Shown: piece by piece, positions 23,991-34,322 of the stretch
Numbering within the stretch: position 1 is the stretch's first letter
How the letters are laid out: each line of letters begins with the position of its first letter
Source of the DNA: Echinicola soli
GTDB taxonomy: Bacteria; Bacteroidota; Bacteroidia; Cytophagales; Cyclobacteriaceae
Assembly (NCBI RefSeq): GCF_006575665.1
Contig: NZ_CP041253.1
Span: 3,323,001 to 3,387,000 of the forward strand
Length of the DNA: 64,000 nucleotides
Direction: 5' to 3'
Position numbers and translations under genes: made by a program
The notes under the pieces: model-generated
What the model was told of the DNA's origin: nothing
The model's database searches: none
What the model saw: the letters and a program-made list of their open reading frames with translations, nothing else

Positions 23991-24012
23991 CCATTTTAAA
24001 TGACGTTGTACT

Positions 24013-24843
24013 TTATCTTTTCAGAAATTCCAATAACAGCTTGTCCACTTCATCTCTATGGGTAAGTGTCAATCCATGTGGTCCGCCGGAAATGACATGG
24101 TATTCATTTGCAGTGATCCCTTTTGCGGCTTGGTCACTGGAAGTTTTGATGGGAACGATGTTGTCTTCATCCCCATGGATGATAAGGGTTGGTGCGGATA
24201 CATTTTTCAATTCAGACCTGAAATCCGTTCCTGCCCAGGCTTCGGCACACTTGATGGTAGCGATCGGCGAAGCATGCGACGCGATGGAAAAATCATAATC
24301 CAAATTGGCCTGTGACATCCGGTCGGTGTTGTTTTCATAATTATAAAAATTTTTATGAAAATCCTTCAGAAAGCCAGCACGGTTGCTTTTCAAGGCTTTC
24401 ATAATACCGTCCAGCATTTCTGCAGGTACACCATCGGGGTTGTCCGTTTTCTGGGCTACTAACGGAATAATGGAGCCAATGAGCACCGCTTTGCTGATCC
24501 GGTCACCTTCGTAATCCGTAAAGTAACGGACTACCTCACCACCGCCCATGCTAAAGCCGACGATGGTTACGTCCTTTAGGTCAAGCTGCAAAATGATTTC
24601 CCTGAGATCACTGGCAAGCGCAGAATAATCGTACCCGTCCAGTGGCTGGGAGGAGAGGCCAAATCCCCTTCTGTCATAAGCGATTACCCGATATCCGGCA
24701 TCCAATAGCGATTGCATTTGGCCTTCCCAAGCTTGGTGGCTGAGTGGCCAGCCGTGAATCAATATTACGGGTTTACCTTGTCCATAGTCTTTGTAATATA
24801 AGTCTACAGGGTCATTTCCTGTTTCATTAATCAAAAATGGCAT
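24013..24843 (-). CDS. Alpha/beta hydrolase of the cofactor-free haloperoxidase type
   Basis: 276 residues, cytoplasmic, no signal peptide. The catalytic triad is visible: Ser98 in GFSMGG, Asp227 in HGDEDNIVP and His256 in GGPHGL. The oxyanion segment HGWPLSHQAWE and YDRRGFGLSSQP are those of chloroperoxidase/bromoperoxidase-like esterases (PHA/arylesterase clade). In vivo substrates of this group are unknown and halogenation activity is considered a side reaction. It is a single gene that converges with the HxlR regulator. Confidence 0.9.
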   Translation of the reverse strand: MPFLINETGNDPVDLYYKDYGQGKPVILIHGWPLSHQAWEGQMQSLLDAGYRVIAYDRRGFGLSSQPLDGYDYSALASDLREIILQLDLKDVTIVGFSMGGGEVVRYFTDYEGDRISKAVLIGSIIPLVAQKTDNPDGVPAEMLDGIMKALKSNRAGFLKDFHKNFYNYENNTDRMSQANLDYDFSIASHASPIATIKCAEAWAGTDFRSELKNVSAPTLIIHGDEDNIVPIKTSSDQAAKGITANEYHVISGGPHGLTLTHRDEVDKLLLEFLKR

Positions 24844-24948
24844 CGTTTTATGTTTTTTGGTTAGAAATGGTTTTCTATAATACTAACGATTTGGCAGGAC
24901 TGTTTGTTGGATAAAATGGAGTGTAAACTCAACTGCTTACCTAGTTCC

Positions 24949-26244
24949 CTAACGGGATTTTTTGCTGTAGGCAGTTATACTTTCCGACATGGCAGTGGTG
25001 AGTTTTTCGAGCTCGTTTTGAGTGATTACAAAAGGAGGCATAGTGTAGATCAATTTGCCAAAAGGTCTCAGCCAAAGGCTCCTTTTGGTAAGTTCATCTT
25101 GGATGGCTTTCATGTCCACATTTTTTTTCATTTCCACCACACCAATTGCACCTAAAACTCTCACATCCTCTACGGTACCCAAGTCTTGAAGGAGGGATAA
25201 AGAAGCTTTTAGGTGTCCTTCTATGGCTCGGATTTCTTTTTGCCAGTCTTTGGCGAGCAACAGCTCCAAGCTTGCCAGCGCAGTAGCACAGGCCAAAGGA
25301 TTTCCCATAAAGGTAGGACCGTGCATAAACACTCCTGGAGAACCAGAAGAGATCGTAGTGGCTACATCCGAAGTACAGAGCGTCGCCGCAAAGGACATGT
25401 AACCACCTGTCAATGCCTTGCCAATGCACATGATGTCGGGTGTGATTCCTGCATGCTCACAAGCAAACAGCTTTCCTGTCCGCCCAAAACCAGTGGCGAT
25501 TTCATCTGCTATCAGAAGAACATTATATTTTTCACAAAGGAATTTGAGGGATTTGAGATAATCGGGATGGTAAAAGCGCATTCCACCCGCACCCTGGACG
25601 ATCGGTTCAAGGATAAAAGCGGCGATCTCATGCGCTTGGGCTGCGAGTACTTCTTCCACTTTTTCCAGCTCTTTGGGGATCAGCTTCCCATGAAACTTGG
25701 ATTGTGGAGCAGGCAAGAATATCTGCGGAGAGAGGCGATTGTTAAAAATGCTGTGCATGCCTGTCACCGGATCACAGACTGACATATCATGCCAAGTGTC
25801 GCCGTGGTAGCCATTTCGGACCGTGGCGAAACGGTTTTTTCCCCCCTGGTCTTTGGAGTGCCAGTATTGGAGTGCCATCTTCATGGCTACTTCTACGGCT
25901 ACGGAGCCTGAATCACAGTAAAACACATGTTCTAAGTCCTTTGGTACTACTTGCAGTAATTTCTTGGTCAGTTCAGCAGCAGGCCTGTGTGTAATCCCTC
26001 CAAACATCACATGGGACATGTTTTCCAGTTGCCGCTGAATTGCCTCATTCAGTGAGGGGACATTATATCCATGGATAGTAGACCACCAGCTGGACATGCC
26101 ATCGATCAGTTGGGAGCCATCTTCCAGTTCCAAGTAAATCCCATTAGCTTTTTTTACTACCAGATTGTCCACTGCTCTCGAAGCAGCTGTATAAGGATGC
26201 CAGATGTGCTTATGATCTATGGAAAGGATTTCTTCTTGATTCAT
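24949..26244 (-). CDS. bioA: Adenosylmethionine-8-amino-7-oxononanoate aminotransferase
   Basis: 431 residues, a class III PLP aminotransferase of normal BioA length. HIWHPYT near residue 13, [13 protein letters not shown] (48-60), the PLP-contacting Asp247 in [13 protein letters not shown] and the Schiff-base Lys276 in [11 protein letters not shown] are characteristic of BioA rather than of ornithine or GABA transaminases; the Trp pair at 53-54 lines the substrate site. It makes 7,8-diaminopelargonate in biotin synthesis using S-adenosylmethionine. No other bio gene is within the window, so the pathway is dispersed or the rest is elsewhere. Confidence 0.93.
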   Translation of the reverse strand: MNQEEILSIDHKHIWHPYTAASRAVDNLVVKKANGIYLELEDGSQLIDGMSSWWSTIHGYNVPSLNEAIQRQLENMSHVMFGGITHRPAAELTKKLLQVVPKDLEHVFYCDSGSVAVEVAMKMALQYWHSKDQGGKNRFATVRNGYHGDTWHDMSVCDPVTGMHSIFNNRLSPQIFLPAPQSKFHGKLIPKELEKVEEVLAAQAHEIAAFILEPIVQGAGGMRFYHPDYLKSLKFLCEKYNVLLIADEIATGFGRTGKLFACEHAGITPDIMCIGKALTGGYMSFAATLCTSDVATTISSGSPGVFMHGPTFMGNPLACATALASLELLLAKDWQKEIRAIEGHLKASLSLLQDLGTVEDVRVLGAIGVVEMKKNVDMKAIQDELTKRSLWLRPFGKLIYTMPPFVITQNELEKLTTAMSESITAYSKKSR

Positions 26245-26470
26245 ATGCGGGGAAACTAAGAATTAGAATGTGTGTTTAGTCCACAACTTACATGTAAAAT
26301 CACAAAATGATTTTGAGAAATTTACTGAAAATAGCGGGGACTGTTCATACGTATGTGAATGAGTAATAGCAGTAAAGGGGATTGCTAATCCCCCTTAATT
26401 TGATATCCAGATTTGTGATCTGGATGAGTTTTTATCTCAAGTCTACTGTCTCAAATCAGACACCTTTCAC

Positions 26471-27346
26471 TTAAAGTCCGGAAACTTCGGCTTCTTTGTG
26501 GATTTTTTTGACTAAACCTTGCAGTACTTTTCCTGGCCCGCATTCCACGAAATCCATTGCTCCGTCGGCCACCATGTTTTGTACAGATTGGGTCCATTTC
26601 ACGGGAGCGGTGAGTTGGGCGATCAGGTTTTTTTTGATCACGGTGATGTCCGTTTCGCCTTTGGTGCTCACATTCTGATAAATTGGGCAAACAGGCTGTT
26701 TGAATTCTGTGGAAGCGATGGCCTTTTCCAGTTTTTCCCGTGCTGGCTCCATCAATGGAGAATGGAAAGCTCCCCCGACAGGAAGCGGCAATGCTCGCTT
26801 TGCACCAGCTTCTTTGGCTTTTTCACAGGCGATTTCGATGCCTTTGTTGGAACCGGAGATGACCAGTTGTCCTGGACAGTTATAGTTGGCCGCAACGACC
26901 ACTTCTTCTTCGATACTGGCACAGATTTCTTCTACTTTTTGATCTTCAAGACCGAGGATCGCAGCCATGGTGGAAGGGTTGATCTCACAGGCTTCCTGCA
27001 TGGCCAAGGCCCGTTGGTAAACCAGTCTAAGGCCGTCTTCAAAAGATAAAGCTCCCGTGGCTACTAAGGCAGAAAGTTCTCCCAAAGAATGTCCAGCTGC
27101 CATGTCCGGTTTGAAATCCGGTGTGGTTTTGGCCAAGATGGCTGAGTGTAGAAATACCGCCGGTTGGGTTACTTTGGTTTCTTTGAGTTCTTCAGCGGTA
27201 CCGTTAAACATGATTTCACTGATCTTAAAGCCTAAAATCTCATCGGCTTGATCGAACAGTTTTTTGGCTTCAGCATTGGATTCGTACAATTCTTTGCCCA
27301 TTCCTGGAAATTGTGCTCCCTGACCGGGAAAAATATAAGCTTTCAT
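26471..27346 (-). CDS. fabD: Malonyl-CoA:ACP transacylase
   Basis: 291 residues, cytoplasmic. GQGAQFPGMG (8-17), the nucleophile Ser87 in AAGHSLGEL, Arg112 in VYQRALAM and His195 in GGAFHSPLM form the full MCAT set. It loads malonyl groups on acyl carrier protein for fatty acid synthesis. Length is slightly below the E. coli enzyme (309) but complete. No other fab genes are adjacent. A CAAATATA (TATATTTG on the coding strand) 93 bp upstream is a likely promoter. Confidence 0.95.
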   Translation of the reverse strand: MKAYIFPGQGAQFPGMGKELYESNAEAKKLFDQADEILGFKISEIMFNGTAEELKETKVTQPAVFLHSAILAKTTPDFKPDMAAGHSLGELSALVATGALSFEDGLRLVYQRALAMQEACEINPSTMAAILGLEDQKVEEICASIEEEVVVAANYNCPGQLVISGSNKGIEIACEKAKEAGAKRALPLPVGGAFHSPLMEPAREKLEKAIASTEFKQPVCPIYQNVSTKGETDITVIKKNLIAQLTAPVKWTQSVQNMVADGAMDFVECGPGKVLQGLVKKIHKEAEVSGL

Positions 27347-27438
27347 ATCATTAAACGTTATTTATGATGCAGTCTGAAAATCATTGGCTTATGCGCATTG
27401 ATAATTGGCTCTGCAAAAATGCAATAAATTCGTGAGGC

Positions 27439-27446
27439 CAAATATA
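27439..27446 (-). promoter_or_regulatory. -7 promoter box of fabD (TATATTTG)
   Basis: CAAATATA on the top strand, that is TATATTTG on the coding strand, an exact TAnnTTTG match. It would give an untranslated leader of about 85 nt. No clear -33 TTTG partner. Confidence 0.45.
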
Positions 27447-27652
27447 CCAAAAAAATAAGGCATCGGCGGTAGGCTACTTTAATTTCGTTTTCGCCTCATG
27501 TTTTAGAGGTTTCAAATGACTTTTTATAGTGGGCCAAATAATGGAGTCATCTATACGATCATAAGAATGGACCAAACAATTCCTAAGACTTATAGCCTTA
27601 TTTTGAAGATAAACTCAGGGTTGAAGGGTTGACTTTGATGGTGTTTTTAAAA
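27447..27652. other. Gene-free spacer
   Basis: Nothing recognised between the fabD promoter and the long repeat. No ORF with coding character. Confidence 0.4.
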
Positions 27653-28001
27653 CGCTCCCCTGAACGAGGTACTTAGTTCATCCCAATGAAACACATTGGG
27701 CTAATTGGCGGGGATGATGGTATTCCCGGTCCGTAAGGGCAACTAAAAATAATTACCGTTATACGTATTCCTATGAAGATGATTTGACTAAATGGACGCG
27801 CTGAGCCAGGCTTTCAGCCTGTAGAGGAATGCGTTTGGGGCTATACCCCTAGGCCTTTCCTCGGATTAAGGTCAGGAAAGGCTTCCAGCCTTCGGCTCTC
27901 AATTTAGGAAAGGGATAAAATCACACTTGCTGTGGCTATCAGCCGAATTTCCGGTTTGAAATAGCAATTCAGGATTTACTTCGATAGCTAAGATGTATTA
28001 A
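27653..28001. repeat. Long interspersed repeat, copy 2
   Basis: Aligns with 10809-11055 in the same landmark order and carries about 110 extra bases (about 27713-27825) that include cggtccgtaaggg and a perfect hairpin ccaggctttcagcctg-type segment. The hairpins cccaatg-aaac-acattggg and aggcttccagcctt are preserved with compensating changes. Confidence 0.75.
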
Positions 28002-28068
28002 ACCGAACGTAGCTTTATCATTTACTTACTATTATTCAGGTGGCCCCCAGGAATTTCAGGGATACTGA

Positions 28069-28503
28069 TTATTTGCTTTCAAAATCCTCTTCACTCAAAA
28101 ACTTCATTTTGTCTTCTTCGGTAGGGAAGCGGCAGGTTTCCCTTTTGCCAAACCACTTATAGCGATTGCGCGCGATCCAGTCATAAAGGGGATCCCGTAA
28201 GAAGGGAGGGATAATGATAAAAATGTAGAAAAGGGGCCATAGCCCCTTTAGTCTTTTTGCAATTTCCAGTGCTGCCCTGCTTTTATAGTAAACTTTATCC
28301 CTGCGCAGAAGTACAATGGAATCCAGATAGGATTCGTTGAGATTTTTGTCCTTGAGCAACTTTTTACTTAGATCATCCTGCAGCGATGCCAATTTGAAAT
28401 TGTTCCTGGGATCATGCTGAATGATGAAGTCCACCGCCCTGTTGCACAGGTTGCAGACTCCATCGAATAGGACAATATCGTATTGGTCGGTTATTTCACT
28501 CAT
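28069..28503 (-). CDS. DCC1-like thiol-disulfide protein (DUF393)
   Basis: 144 residues. The N-terminal motif FDGVCNLCN (D-G-x-C-x-x-C) defines the DCC family, a thioredoxin-fold group, with the CxxC at residues 17-20. A hydrophobic stretch (about 90-105, WPLFYIFIIIPPFL) and YDWIARNRYKWFG are also family features. The biochemical function is not established; oxidoreductase activity is inferred from the fold. The start overlaps the stop of the upstream T9SS cargo gene by 4 bp, so the two are translationally coupled. Confidence 0.82.
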   Translation of the reverse strand: MSEITDQYDIVLFDGVCNLCNRAVDFIIQHDPRNNFKLASLQDDLSKKLLKDKNLNESYLDSIVLLRRDKVYYKSRAALEIAKRLKGLWPLFYIFIIIPPFLRDPLYDWIARNRYKWFGKRETCRFPTEEDKMKFLSEEDFESK

Positions 28504-31295
28504 TTTATGATTTGAATATGGCCTTTCAGTTCTTCCTGGCCAGCACTTTCGTCATTGGTGTCATAAAGGACGGTGGCCGAATAGAAGTAAGTGCCTGCGG
28601 GAAGTTCATTTCCATTTTGGTCTCTACCATCCCAACGAATATAAATATCGTTTTCGTTTGAAGAGGCACTGTTATATTCGAACACCAAGCCTCCCCATCT
28701 GTTGTAGATTTTAATTTCTACGGCTTCCACAAACCGTGGACAGCGCGGGAAGGGATTGTCAAAAGCCATGAAGGTGTCATTCGTGCCATCTCCGTTTGGC
28801 GTAAATGCATTTGGCAATTCGTAATTGGGACAGTTGTCTACACATACGATGTTGCTAGGTTCACTTTCATTACCAGACCTGTCCACGGCAGTGATATAGT
28901 AGCAGCCTTTATAATCTATCAGCTCGGTTATGGTAGCATCACGGCTAAGTGAGCTTTCTGTGCTGACCAACTCAAAAGTGCCTTCATCACCAGTAGGAGA
29001 GAAGTAAATATTGAAACTTCCCAGTTCATCATCACAATCTCCAGAGAAATCCGGCTCCCAACTTAAATCATGATAGAAAGCATTAAAGTTACAATCTTCA
29101 TTGGTCAAGAGCTCTTCACATACCGGTCCGTCAAATGTCAGTACAGGAGGGCAGGGCAGCCGATTGTCGTCAGGACGTGCACAGATGATCTGCGAATTGT
29201 TTTCCAACGGATACGTAAGCATATCTACATTATAAGCACCTTTGGTCACCACATAGTAGCAGTATTCCGTTTCCTTGCTGAGTGGTACGCCATTATGGCT
29301 GCCATCATCCAGAAAGGTGAAGCCATCTGCTGTGACGTCCACTTCCGCGATCAGTTCAAAAGTATCTGCATCATTGGCATCTGGATCAGTCCTGTTTCTG
29401 TACACTTCATGGGTATATTGGCCGAGGTTATTGTTCCAGGGAACATTAAATTCCCAATTGAGTTCAATGGCTTCATTGATGATGGTGGGCTGCAGCCATA
29501 CCGAAGATGCCACACTGGAAGTATCGATCGCTTGTCCACCATCAAATAGCACCACCTGATAATTGTACACCAAACTTTCTGTGTTCAGTCCGGTGTCGGT
29601 ATAAAGTGTGTCGCTGGTGGTGATGACTGTTTCCATATTGCCACTGTCGCTAAAACCTTCTGAACGGATCAATTGGTATTCATATGGGCCAGGGAATTGC
29701 TGGGTATCGATATCGTAGGGAGGTGTCCATTTGACGAAAACCTCACCGTTTTCTGCATCGGTTTCTTCCACGCTGACATTGGTGATGATGGGTACATCCA
29801 CGTCAATGGTCAGACAGAATTCTTCAGACACAATGCTTTCTCCACCTCTCGGCTGAGGATAGGTGGCCACTAGTCTGTAGCAATACGTATTGCCAGGTGC
29901 CAGTCCTTCACTGTCATTGTCATCAAAGAATTCCTGGGATTGCATATCTGTGGTGCCGATAAGCTCATACCCATCTCTAATGCCTGTTTCACAGGAATCA
30001 GGTGTGTAGGGGTTGCTGTTGACGCTGCGCCATATTTGCATGGTTTCGGCGCTGTTCGTGCAGGAGTATGGATCCCATGTGATATTTGCCGAGCGGCCGG
30101 CGCCCTGTTCTACGGATTGGATGACGGGAGGCGGGCCGACGACCCGTATGTTCCAGGTTCGGATGTCTACCAGTGCCGGCCCGGATTCTGGATCATCGGT
30201 AATCCTGATCCTTACCTGGTATTCTCTGGATCTTACATGATTACATACCGTCTGCCAATCAAAGTTTATAATGCCCGGAGAGGATTGGAATGTTTCTTCA
30301 GGACTGTAGGAGGCAGGGGAAGAGGAAATCTCGATGGGATCACCAAATACTTCAATCTTAATATCATCGCCATCTGGGTCACTGCCCTGGATGATTTCTT
30401 TAATGTTTTTACCAGCTACCACACAGAGGTCTTCTGGTATTTGGAGTTGAGGACGTTGATTATCAGAGTTTTCGATGATAATCTGCATGTCCCGGACCAC
30501 GTAACCTATTTTCTGATACTCACCATCTATCTTTCGCCACTCTTCGATATGAAAGGCAATGTTATATTGTCCGGCAATTCCCGGGGCATCCCAAATGAGG
30601 TCACCCGTGAGGGGATCCATCGAAATGTATGGATTGGGCGAGCCATCTTCACGGTTAAAGGAGAATTCATTGGAGGCAGGGCTGCGATAGTTGTTTACTG
30701 GTCGCTGGAAATCCTGCAGAGGCACTATGTCATCAAAGCGATAGGCGATACTGTCCCCATCAGGGTCATAGGCTCCTGGATTGTGGATATAGCGGGTATT
30801 GATCTGGCCATTGTCCACGGGGGGAATGGTCAGCACAGGAGAGTTGTTGACCCCGATAAATGGATCAATGGTAATCATCGTTTCGATATAAAACGGTGTG
30901 TCTACCGAATTGTCCATGTTCAGCGTCAGGTCATTTCGGTTAAATTCCTGAAACCGTATGGTGTATTCGCCGGGCCCTTGGTAGGTATGGGTGATGACAA
31001 ATATGTTTTTCTCAATTTGGTTCCCCAATGATTCCACGGTGCTGAACTCACTTTCAGTGTTGAGGTTTTCTACTACTCTTCCATCCCCAAAATGGATCTC
31101 TCCAGGGCCGAAAATCACGGATGACCGGGTGTCTGTGTAGCCGACTACCGTAATGCGGTAGGTGAGCGATTGGGTGGATATTCTTTCAGCAATGATCTCT
31201 CCTGCCCTGATGTGGGTGGCCATGGCCTGTTGGAACCCCATGAGGAATAGGATGCTGGAGAGTAGGAGAAAAGCTTTACATTTCATATATCTCAT
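28500..31295 (-). CDS. Large secreted protein with CHU_C (T9SS type B) sorting domain
   Basis: 931 residues with a Sec signal peptide (ending AMATH, about residue 27). The first about 380 residues hold PKD/cadherin-like beta-sandwiches (NSPVLTIPP, GAYDPDGDSIAY, GSDPDGDDI). From about 385 to 800 there are at least three fibronectin-III-like modules (ANITWDPYSC, VFVKWTPPYD, IELNWEFNVPW). The last about 95 residues, beginning NAFTPNGDGTNDTF and containing IYNRWGGLVFEY and GTYFYSATV, form the gliding-motility-associated C-terminal domain recognised by the type IX secretion system. It is probably a surface-attached adhesin-like or structural protein; no catalytic domain is visible. It overlaps the DCC1-like gene by 4 bp. 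Confidence 0.9.
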   Translation of the reverse strand: MRYMKCKAFLLLSSILFLMGFQQAMATHIRAGEIIAERISTQSLTYRITVVGYTDTRSSVIFGPGEIHFGDGRVVENLNTESEFSTVESLGNQIEKNIFVITHTYQGPGEYTIRFQEFNRNDLTLNMDNSVDTPFYIETMITIDPFIGVNNSPVLTIPPVDNGQINTRYIHNPGAYDPDGDSIAYRFDDIVPLQDFQRPVNNYRSPASNEFSFNREDGSPNPYISMDPLTGDLIWDAPGIAGQYNIAFHIEEWRKIDGEYQKIGYVVRDMQIIIENSDNQRPQLQIPEDLCVVAGKNIKEIIQGSDPDGDDIKIEVFGDPIEISSSPASYSPEETFQSSPGIINFDWQTVCNHVRSREYQVRIRITDDPESGPALVDIRTWNIRVVGPPPVIQSVEQGAGRSANITWDPYSCTNSAETMQIWRSVNSNPYTPDSCETGIRDGYELIGTTDMQSQEFFDDNDSEGLAPGNTYCYRLVATYPQPRGGESIVSEEFCLTIDVDVPIITNVSVEETDAENGEVFVKWTPPYDIDTQQFPGPYEYQLIRSEGFSDSGNMETVITTSDTLYTDTGLNTESLVYNYQVVLFDGGQAIDTSSVASSVWLQPTIINEAIELNWEFNVPWNNNLGQYTHEVYRNRTDPDANDADTFELIAEVDVTADGFTFLDDGSHNGVPLSKETEYCYYVVTKGAYNVDMLTYPLENNSQIICARPDDNRLPCPPVLTFDGPVCEELLTNEDCNFNAFYHDLSWEPDFSGDCDDELGSFNIYFSPTGDEGTFELVSTESSLSRDATITELIDYKGCYYITAVDRSGNESEPSNIVCVDNCPNYELPNAFTPNGDGTNDTFMAFDNPFPRCPRFVEAVEIKIYNRWGGLVFEYNSASSNENDIYIRWDGRDQNGNELPAGTYFYSATVLYDTNDESAGQEELKGHIQIIK

Positions 31296-31367
31296 AAGTT
31301 TTTACACCGATTACACTGTCTTTTTACGTTTTTTACAGTGTATTACTTAAAAATATTCGCGTAATTT

Positions 31368-31384
31368 TACTTAAAATTTAAGTA
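31368..31384. promoter_or_regulatory. 17-bp palindrome upstream of T9SS cargo gene
   Basis: tacttaaa-a-tttaagta, a perfect 8-bp inverted repeat about one DNA turn-scale unit from a second ttacttaaaa copy (31343-31352), 73 bp before the minus-strand start. Candidate operator; could also be AT-rich chance. Confidence 0.35.
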
Positions 31385-31577
31385 CGTAGTTAACTTAAAT
31401 TTTTGTTCAATTTGTATTTATATACGGATTAAAGTTAATGAAGTGTCCCTATTTATCTAAATACAACCCAAAAATTAAGTCATCAGCGAGTAAAAAGTTT
31501 AAAAAAGTGCCGAAAATACTCGTTTTGAAGTTATTTAGAACCTTTTAAAATAAGCTTATTACGTATGATGTGGATTG

Positions 31578-31605
31578 TTTGCTAAACTTTCGGCATTTAA
31601 CTTTG
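31578..31605 (+). promoter_or_regulatory. Promoter of sdhCAB
   Basis: TTTG at 31578-31581 and TAACTTTG at 31598-31605 (TAnnTTTG) with a 16-bp gap, close to the Bacteroidota consensus spacing. The start point would be near 31611, leaving a leader of about 47 nt. Confidence 0.6.
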
Positions 31606-31657
31606 TTAACCAGATTAACAAAATAAAACCATCTACATTAAATAAATAAAGAAGTTT

Positions 31658-32344
31658 ATGAGTTGGGTAACCAAAACCTTTACTAGCACTTTGGGACGAA
31701 AGTTGCTAATGGCCCTGACAGGCTTGTTCCTGATAGTATTCCTCATTGGGCACGTCTCGGGAAACATGTTATTATTCAAGGACGATGGCGGTCAGGCGTT
31801 TAATGAATACGCCAAATTTATGACAACAAACCCCGCGGTGAAAATACTTTCTTACCTGACTTACATTTCCATTCTTGCACACGTGGTTTATGCCATTATT
31901 CTTTCCGCTAAAAACAAGAAGGCAAGACCAGTAGGCTATTCTGAAAGCAAAGCAAATACGAACAGTTCTTGGAACTCCAGAAACATGGGCGTGTTAGGTA
32001 CGATCATTTTGATCTTTATCGTAGTACACCTGCAAAATTTCTGGGCACAAATGCACTGGGGTGGCATCCCGATGGTGAATTATGAATCAGGTGAATTTAA
32101 AGACCTTTATGCTGTAGTTTACGGTGCTTTCGCCAATATTGGTCTTGTGGCCCTGTATGTGGTGGCGATGGCCTTCTTAGGTTTTCACCTGAACCATGGT
32201 TTTGCCAGTGCCTTTCAGACCCTAGGGCTTAATCACAAAAAATATACACCTGCGATCAAGTTTATAGGAGCTGCGTTTTCTATTATTGTTCCGGCCTTAT
32301 TTGCTTCAATGCCGATTTACATCTATTTCTCAACTTTGAATTAA
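31658..32344 (+). CDS. sdhC: Succinate dehydrogenase/fumarate reductase cytochrome b subunit
   Basis: 228 residues with five predicted transmembrane helices (about 20-37, 60-83, 105-125, 155-178, 203-223). It is the single, di-haem type B anchor found in Bacteroidota, Bacillus and Wolinella, in which no sdhD is needed. Haem-ligand candidates are His27 in FLIGHVSGN and further His in LAHVVYAI, VHLQNFWAQMHW and GFHLNHGF. It passes electrons between menaquinone and the iron-sulfur subunit. First gene of the operon; sdhA follows after 12 bp. Confidence 0.95.
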   Translation: MSWVTKTFTSTLGRKLLMALTGLFLIVFLIGHVSGNMLLFKDDGGQAFNEYAKFMTTNPAVKILSYLTYISILAHVVYAIILSAKNKKARPVGYSESKANTNSSWNSRNMGVLGTIILIFIVVHLQNFWAQMHWGGIPMVNYESGEFKDLYAVVYGAFANIGLVALYVVAMAFLGFHLNHGFASAFQTLGLNHKKYTPAIKFIGAAFSIIVPALFASMPIYIYFSTLN

Positions 32345-32356
32345 TAACTAGCCAAT

Positions 32357-34291
32357 ATGATACTTGATTCTAAAATACCAGCAGGTTCATTAGCTGAAAA
32401 GTGGACGAAACATAAATTCAATATGAAATTGGTCAACCCGGCCAATAAGAGGAAGTACGATGTGATCGTGGTGGGAACAGGGTTGGCAGGTGCTTCTGCA
32501 GCTGCTTCATTGGCAGAGTTAGGATATAATGTGAAGGCTTTTTGTTTCCAGGACAGCCCACGTAGAGCCCACTCTATCGCTGCCCAAGGAGGGATCAACG
32601 CTGCCAAAAACTATCAGAATGACGGTGACTCTGTATACCGGTTGTTTTATGACACCATCAAAGGAGGGGACTACCGCTCCAGGGAAGCGAATGTACACCG
32701 TCTAGCAGAAGTATCCGTCAATATTATTGACCAATGTGTGGCGCAGGGTGTGCCTTTTGCCCGTGAATACGGTGGTTTGTTAGCCAATCGCTCCTTTGGC
32801 GGAGCACAGGTGTCCAGGACATTTTACGCACGGGGACAGACTGGACAGCAGTTGCTTTTGGGCGCTTACTCAGCGCTTAGTCGTCAAGTAGCCAATGGCA
32901 AGGTGAAGCTTTATCCACGAACAGAAATGATGGATGTGGTGACCATAGATGGCAAGGCCAGAGGTATCGTTACTCGAAACCTGATCACTGGGGCAATAGA
33001 ATCACACAGTGGTCATGCTGTTTTGCTGTGTACCGGAGGATATGGAAACGTGTTCTTCCTCTCCACCAATGCTATGGGATCCAACGTGACCGCGGCATGG
33101 AGAGCACACAAGAAGGGGGCTTACTTTGCAAACCCTTGCTATACGCAGATTCACCCAACCTGTATCCCTGTATCGGGTGATCACCAGTCGAAGTTGACGC
33201 TGATGTCAGAGTCACTCCGAAACGATGGTAGGGTATGGGTACCTAAGACGAAAGAATTGGCAGAAAAACTTCGTAAGAAGGAAATCATGCCAAAAGACAT
33301 AAAAGACGAAGACAGGGATTACTATTTGGAGAGAAGATATCCTTCTTTCGGTAATCTTGTTCCCCGTGACGTGGCATCCCGGAATGCCAAATACGTCTGT
33401 GACGAAGGTAGAGGAGTGAATGAAACCGGTGAAGCGGTTTTCTTGGACTTCCGTGACGCCATCATCCGTGATGGTGAAGACCTCATCAGTGCCAAGTATG
33501 GTAACCTGTTTGATATGTACCAACAGATTACAGGTGAAAATCCATACCAAACACCTATGAAAATATATCCTGCAGTTCACTATACTATGGGCGGACTTTG
33601 GGTAGATTACCATTTGATGACCTCAGTACCCGGGTTGTATGCCCTGGGAGAAGCCAATTTCTCCGATCACGGTGCCAACAGGCTCGGTGCATCAGCCTTG
33701 ATGCAAGGATTGGCAGATGGTTATTTCGTGATTCCTTATACTGTAGGTGACTACCTCGCTGGTACGGCCTATGAGAAAGTGCCGACAGACCATGAGGAGT
33801 TTAAAAACGCCGAAAAAGCAGTTAAGGATAAAATTCAAAAACTGCTTGGTATAAAAGGAACCAAGACCGTTGATGATTTTCACAAACGCCTGGGCAAGAT
33901 CATGTGGGAATACTGCGGAATGGCCAGAACAACAGAAGGTTTGGAAAAAGCTATCAGCATGATCCAAGACTTGAGAAAAGAATTCTGGAATGATGTAAAA
34001 GTTTTGGGAGCCAATGAAGAACTGAACCTTTCCCTGGAGAAAGCCCATAGAGTGGCAGATTTCCTGGAATTGGGTGAGCTAATGGTAAGGGATGCACTGC
34101 ACAGGGATGAATCCTGCGGTGGTCACTTCAGAGAAGAATATCAGACAGAAGAAGGCGAAGCCCTTCGCGATGACGAAAACTTTGCTTACGTGGCTGCTTG
34201 GAAGCACATGGGAGAAGGAGTAGCGGAAGAGCTCAATAAAGAAGAGCTTAAGTTTGAAAACGTGAAGTTGACCCAGCGTAGCTACAAGTAA
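32357..34291 (+). CDS. sdhA: Succinate dehydrogenase/fumarate reductase flavoprotein subunit
   Basis: 644 residues. FAD-binding [12 protein letters not shown] (38-49), the covalent-FAD His72 in [17 protein letters not shown] and the active-site region GLYALGEAN with [13 protein letters not shown] are present. The 23 residues ahead of the Met at 23 could be non-coding, but an extension of this type is usual in Bacteroidota homologues, so the longer start is kept. It catalyses succinate/fumarate interconversion on the cytoplasmic face of the membrane. Between sdhC (12 bp) and sdhB (31 bp). Confidence 0.96.
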   Translation: MILDSKIPAGSLAEKWTKHKFNMKLVNPANKRKYDVIVVGTGLAGASAAASLAELGYNVKAFCFQDSPRRAHSIAAQGGINAAKNYQNDGDSVYRLFYDTIKGGDYRSREANVHRLAEVSVNIIDQCVAQGVPFAREYGGLLANRSFGGAQVSRTFYARGQTGQQLLLGAYSALSRQVANGKVKLYPRTEMMDVVTIDGKARGIVTRNLITGAIESHSGHAVLLCTGGYGNVFFLSTNAMGSNVTAAWRAHKKGAYFANPCYTQIHPTCIPVSGDHQSKLTLMSESLRNDGRVWVPKTKELAEKLRKKEIMPKDIKDEDRDYYLERRYPSFGNLVPRDVASRNAKYVCDEGRGVNETGEAVFLDFRDAIIRDGEDLISAKYGNLFDMYQQITGENPYQTPMKIYPAVHYTMGGLWVDYHLMTSVPGLYALGEANFSDHGANRLGASALMQGLADGYFVIPYTVGDYLAGTAYEKVPTDHEEFKNAEKAVKDKIQKLLGIKGTKTVDDFHKRLGKIMWEYCGMARTTEGLEKAISMIQDLRKEFWNDVKVLGANEELNLSLEKAHRVADFLELGELMVRDALHRDESCGGHFREEYQTEEGEALRDDENFAYVAAWKHMGEGVAEELNKEELKFENVKLTQRSYK

Positions 34292-34322
34292 CCATTTCAA
34301 AATCTAAAAATTCATCACTCTT

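Larger units (their letters stand above)
31296..31657. other. Divergent control region, T9SS cargo gene / sdhCAB
   Basis: A 362-bp AT-rich spacer. The left side carries ttacttaaaa twice (31343, 31367) and the palindrome at 31368-31384; the right side carries the sdh promoter at 31578-31605. The middle (31400-31570) shows nothing recognised. Confidence 0.6.

Noticed and set aside
29940..31031. 363-codon open frame on the plus strand
   Set aside because: It is antisense to the T9SS cargo gene, whose domains are clear; the protein shows no recognisable fold and odd composition.
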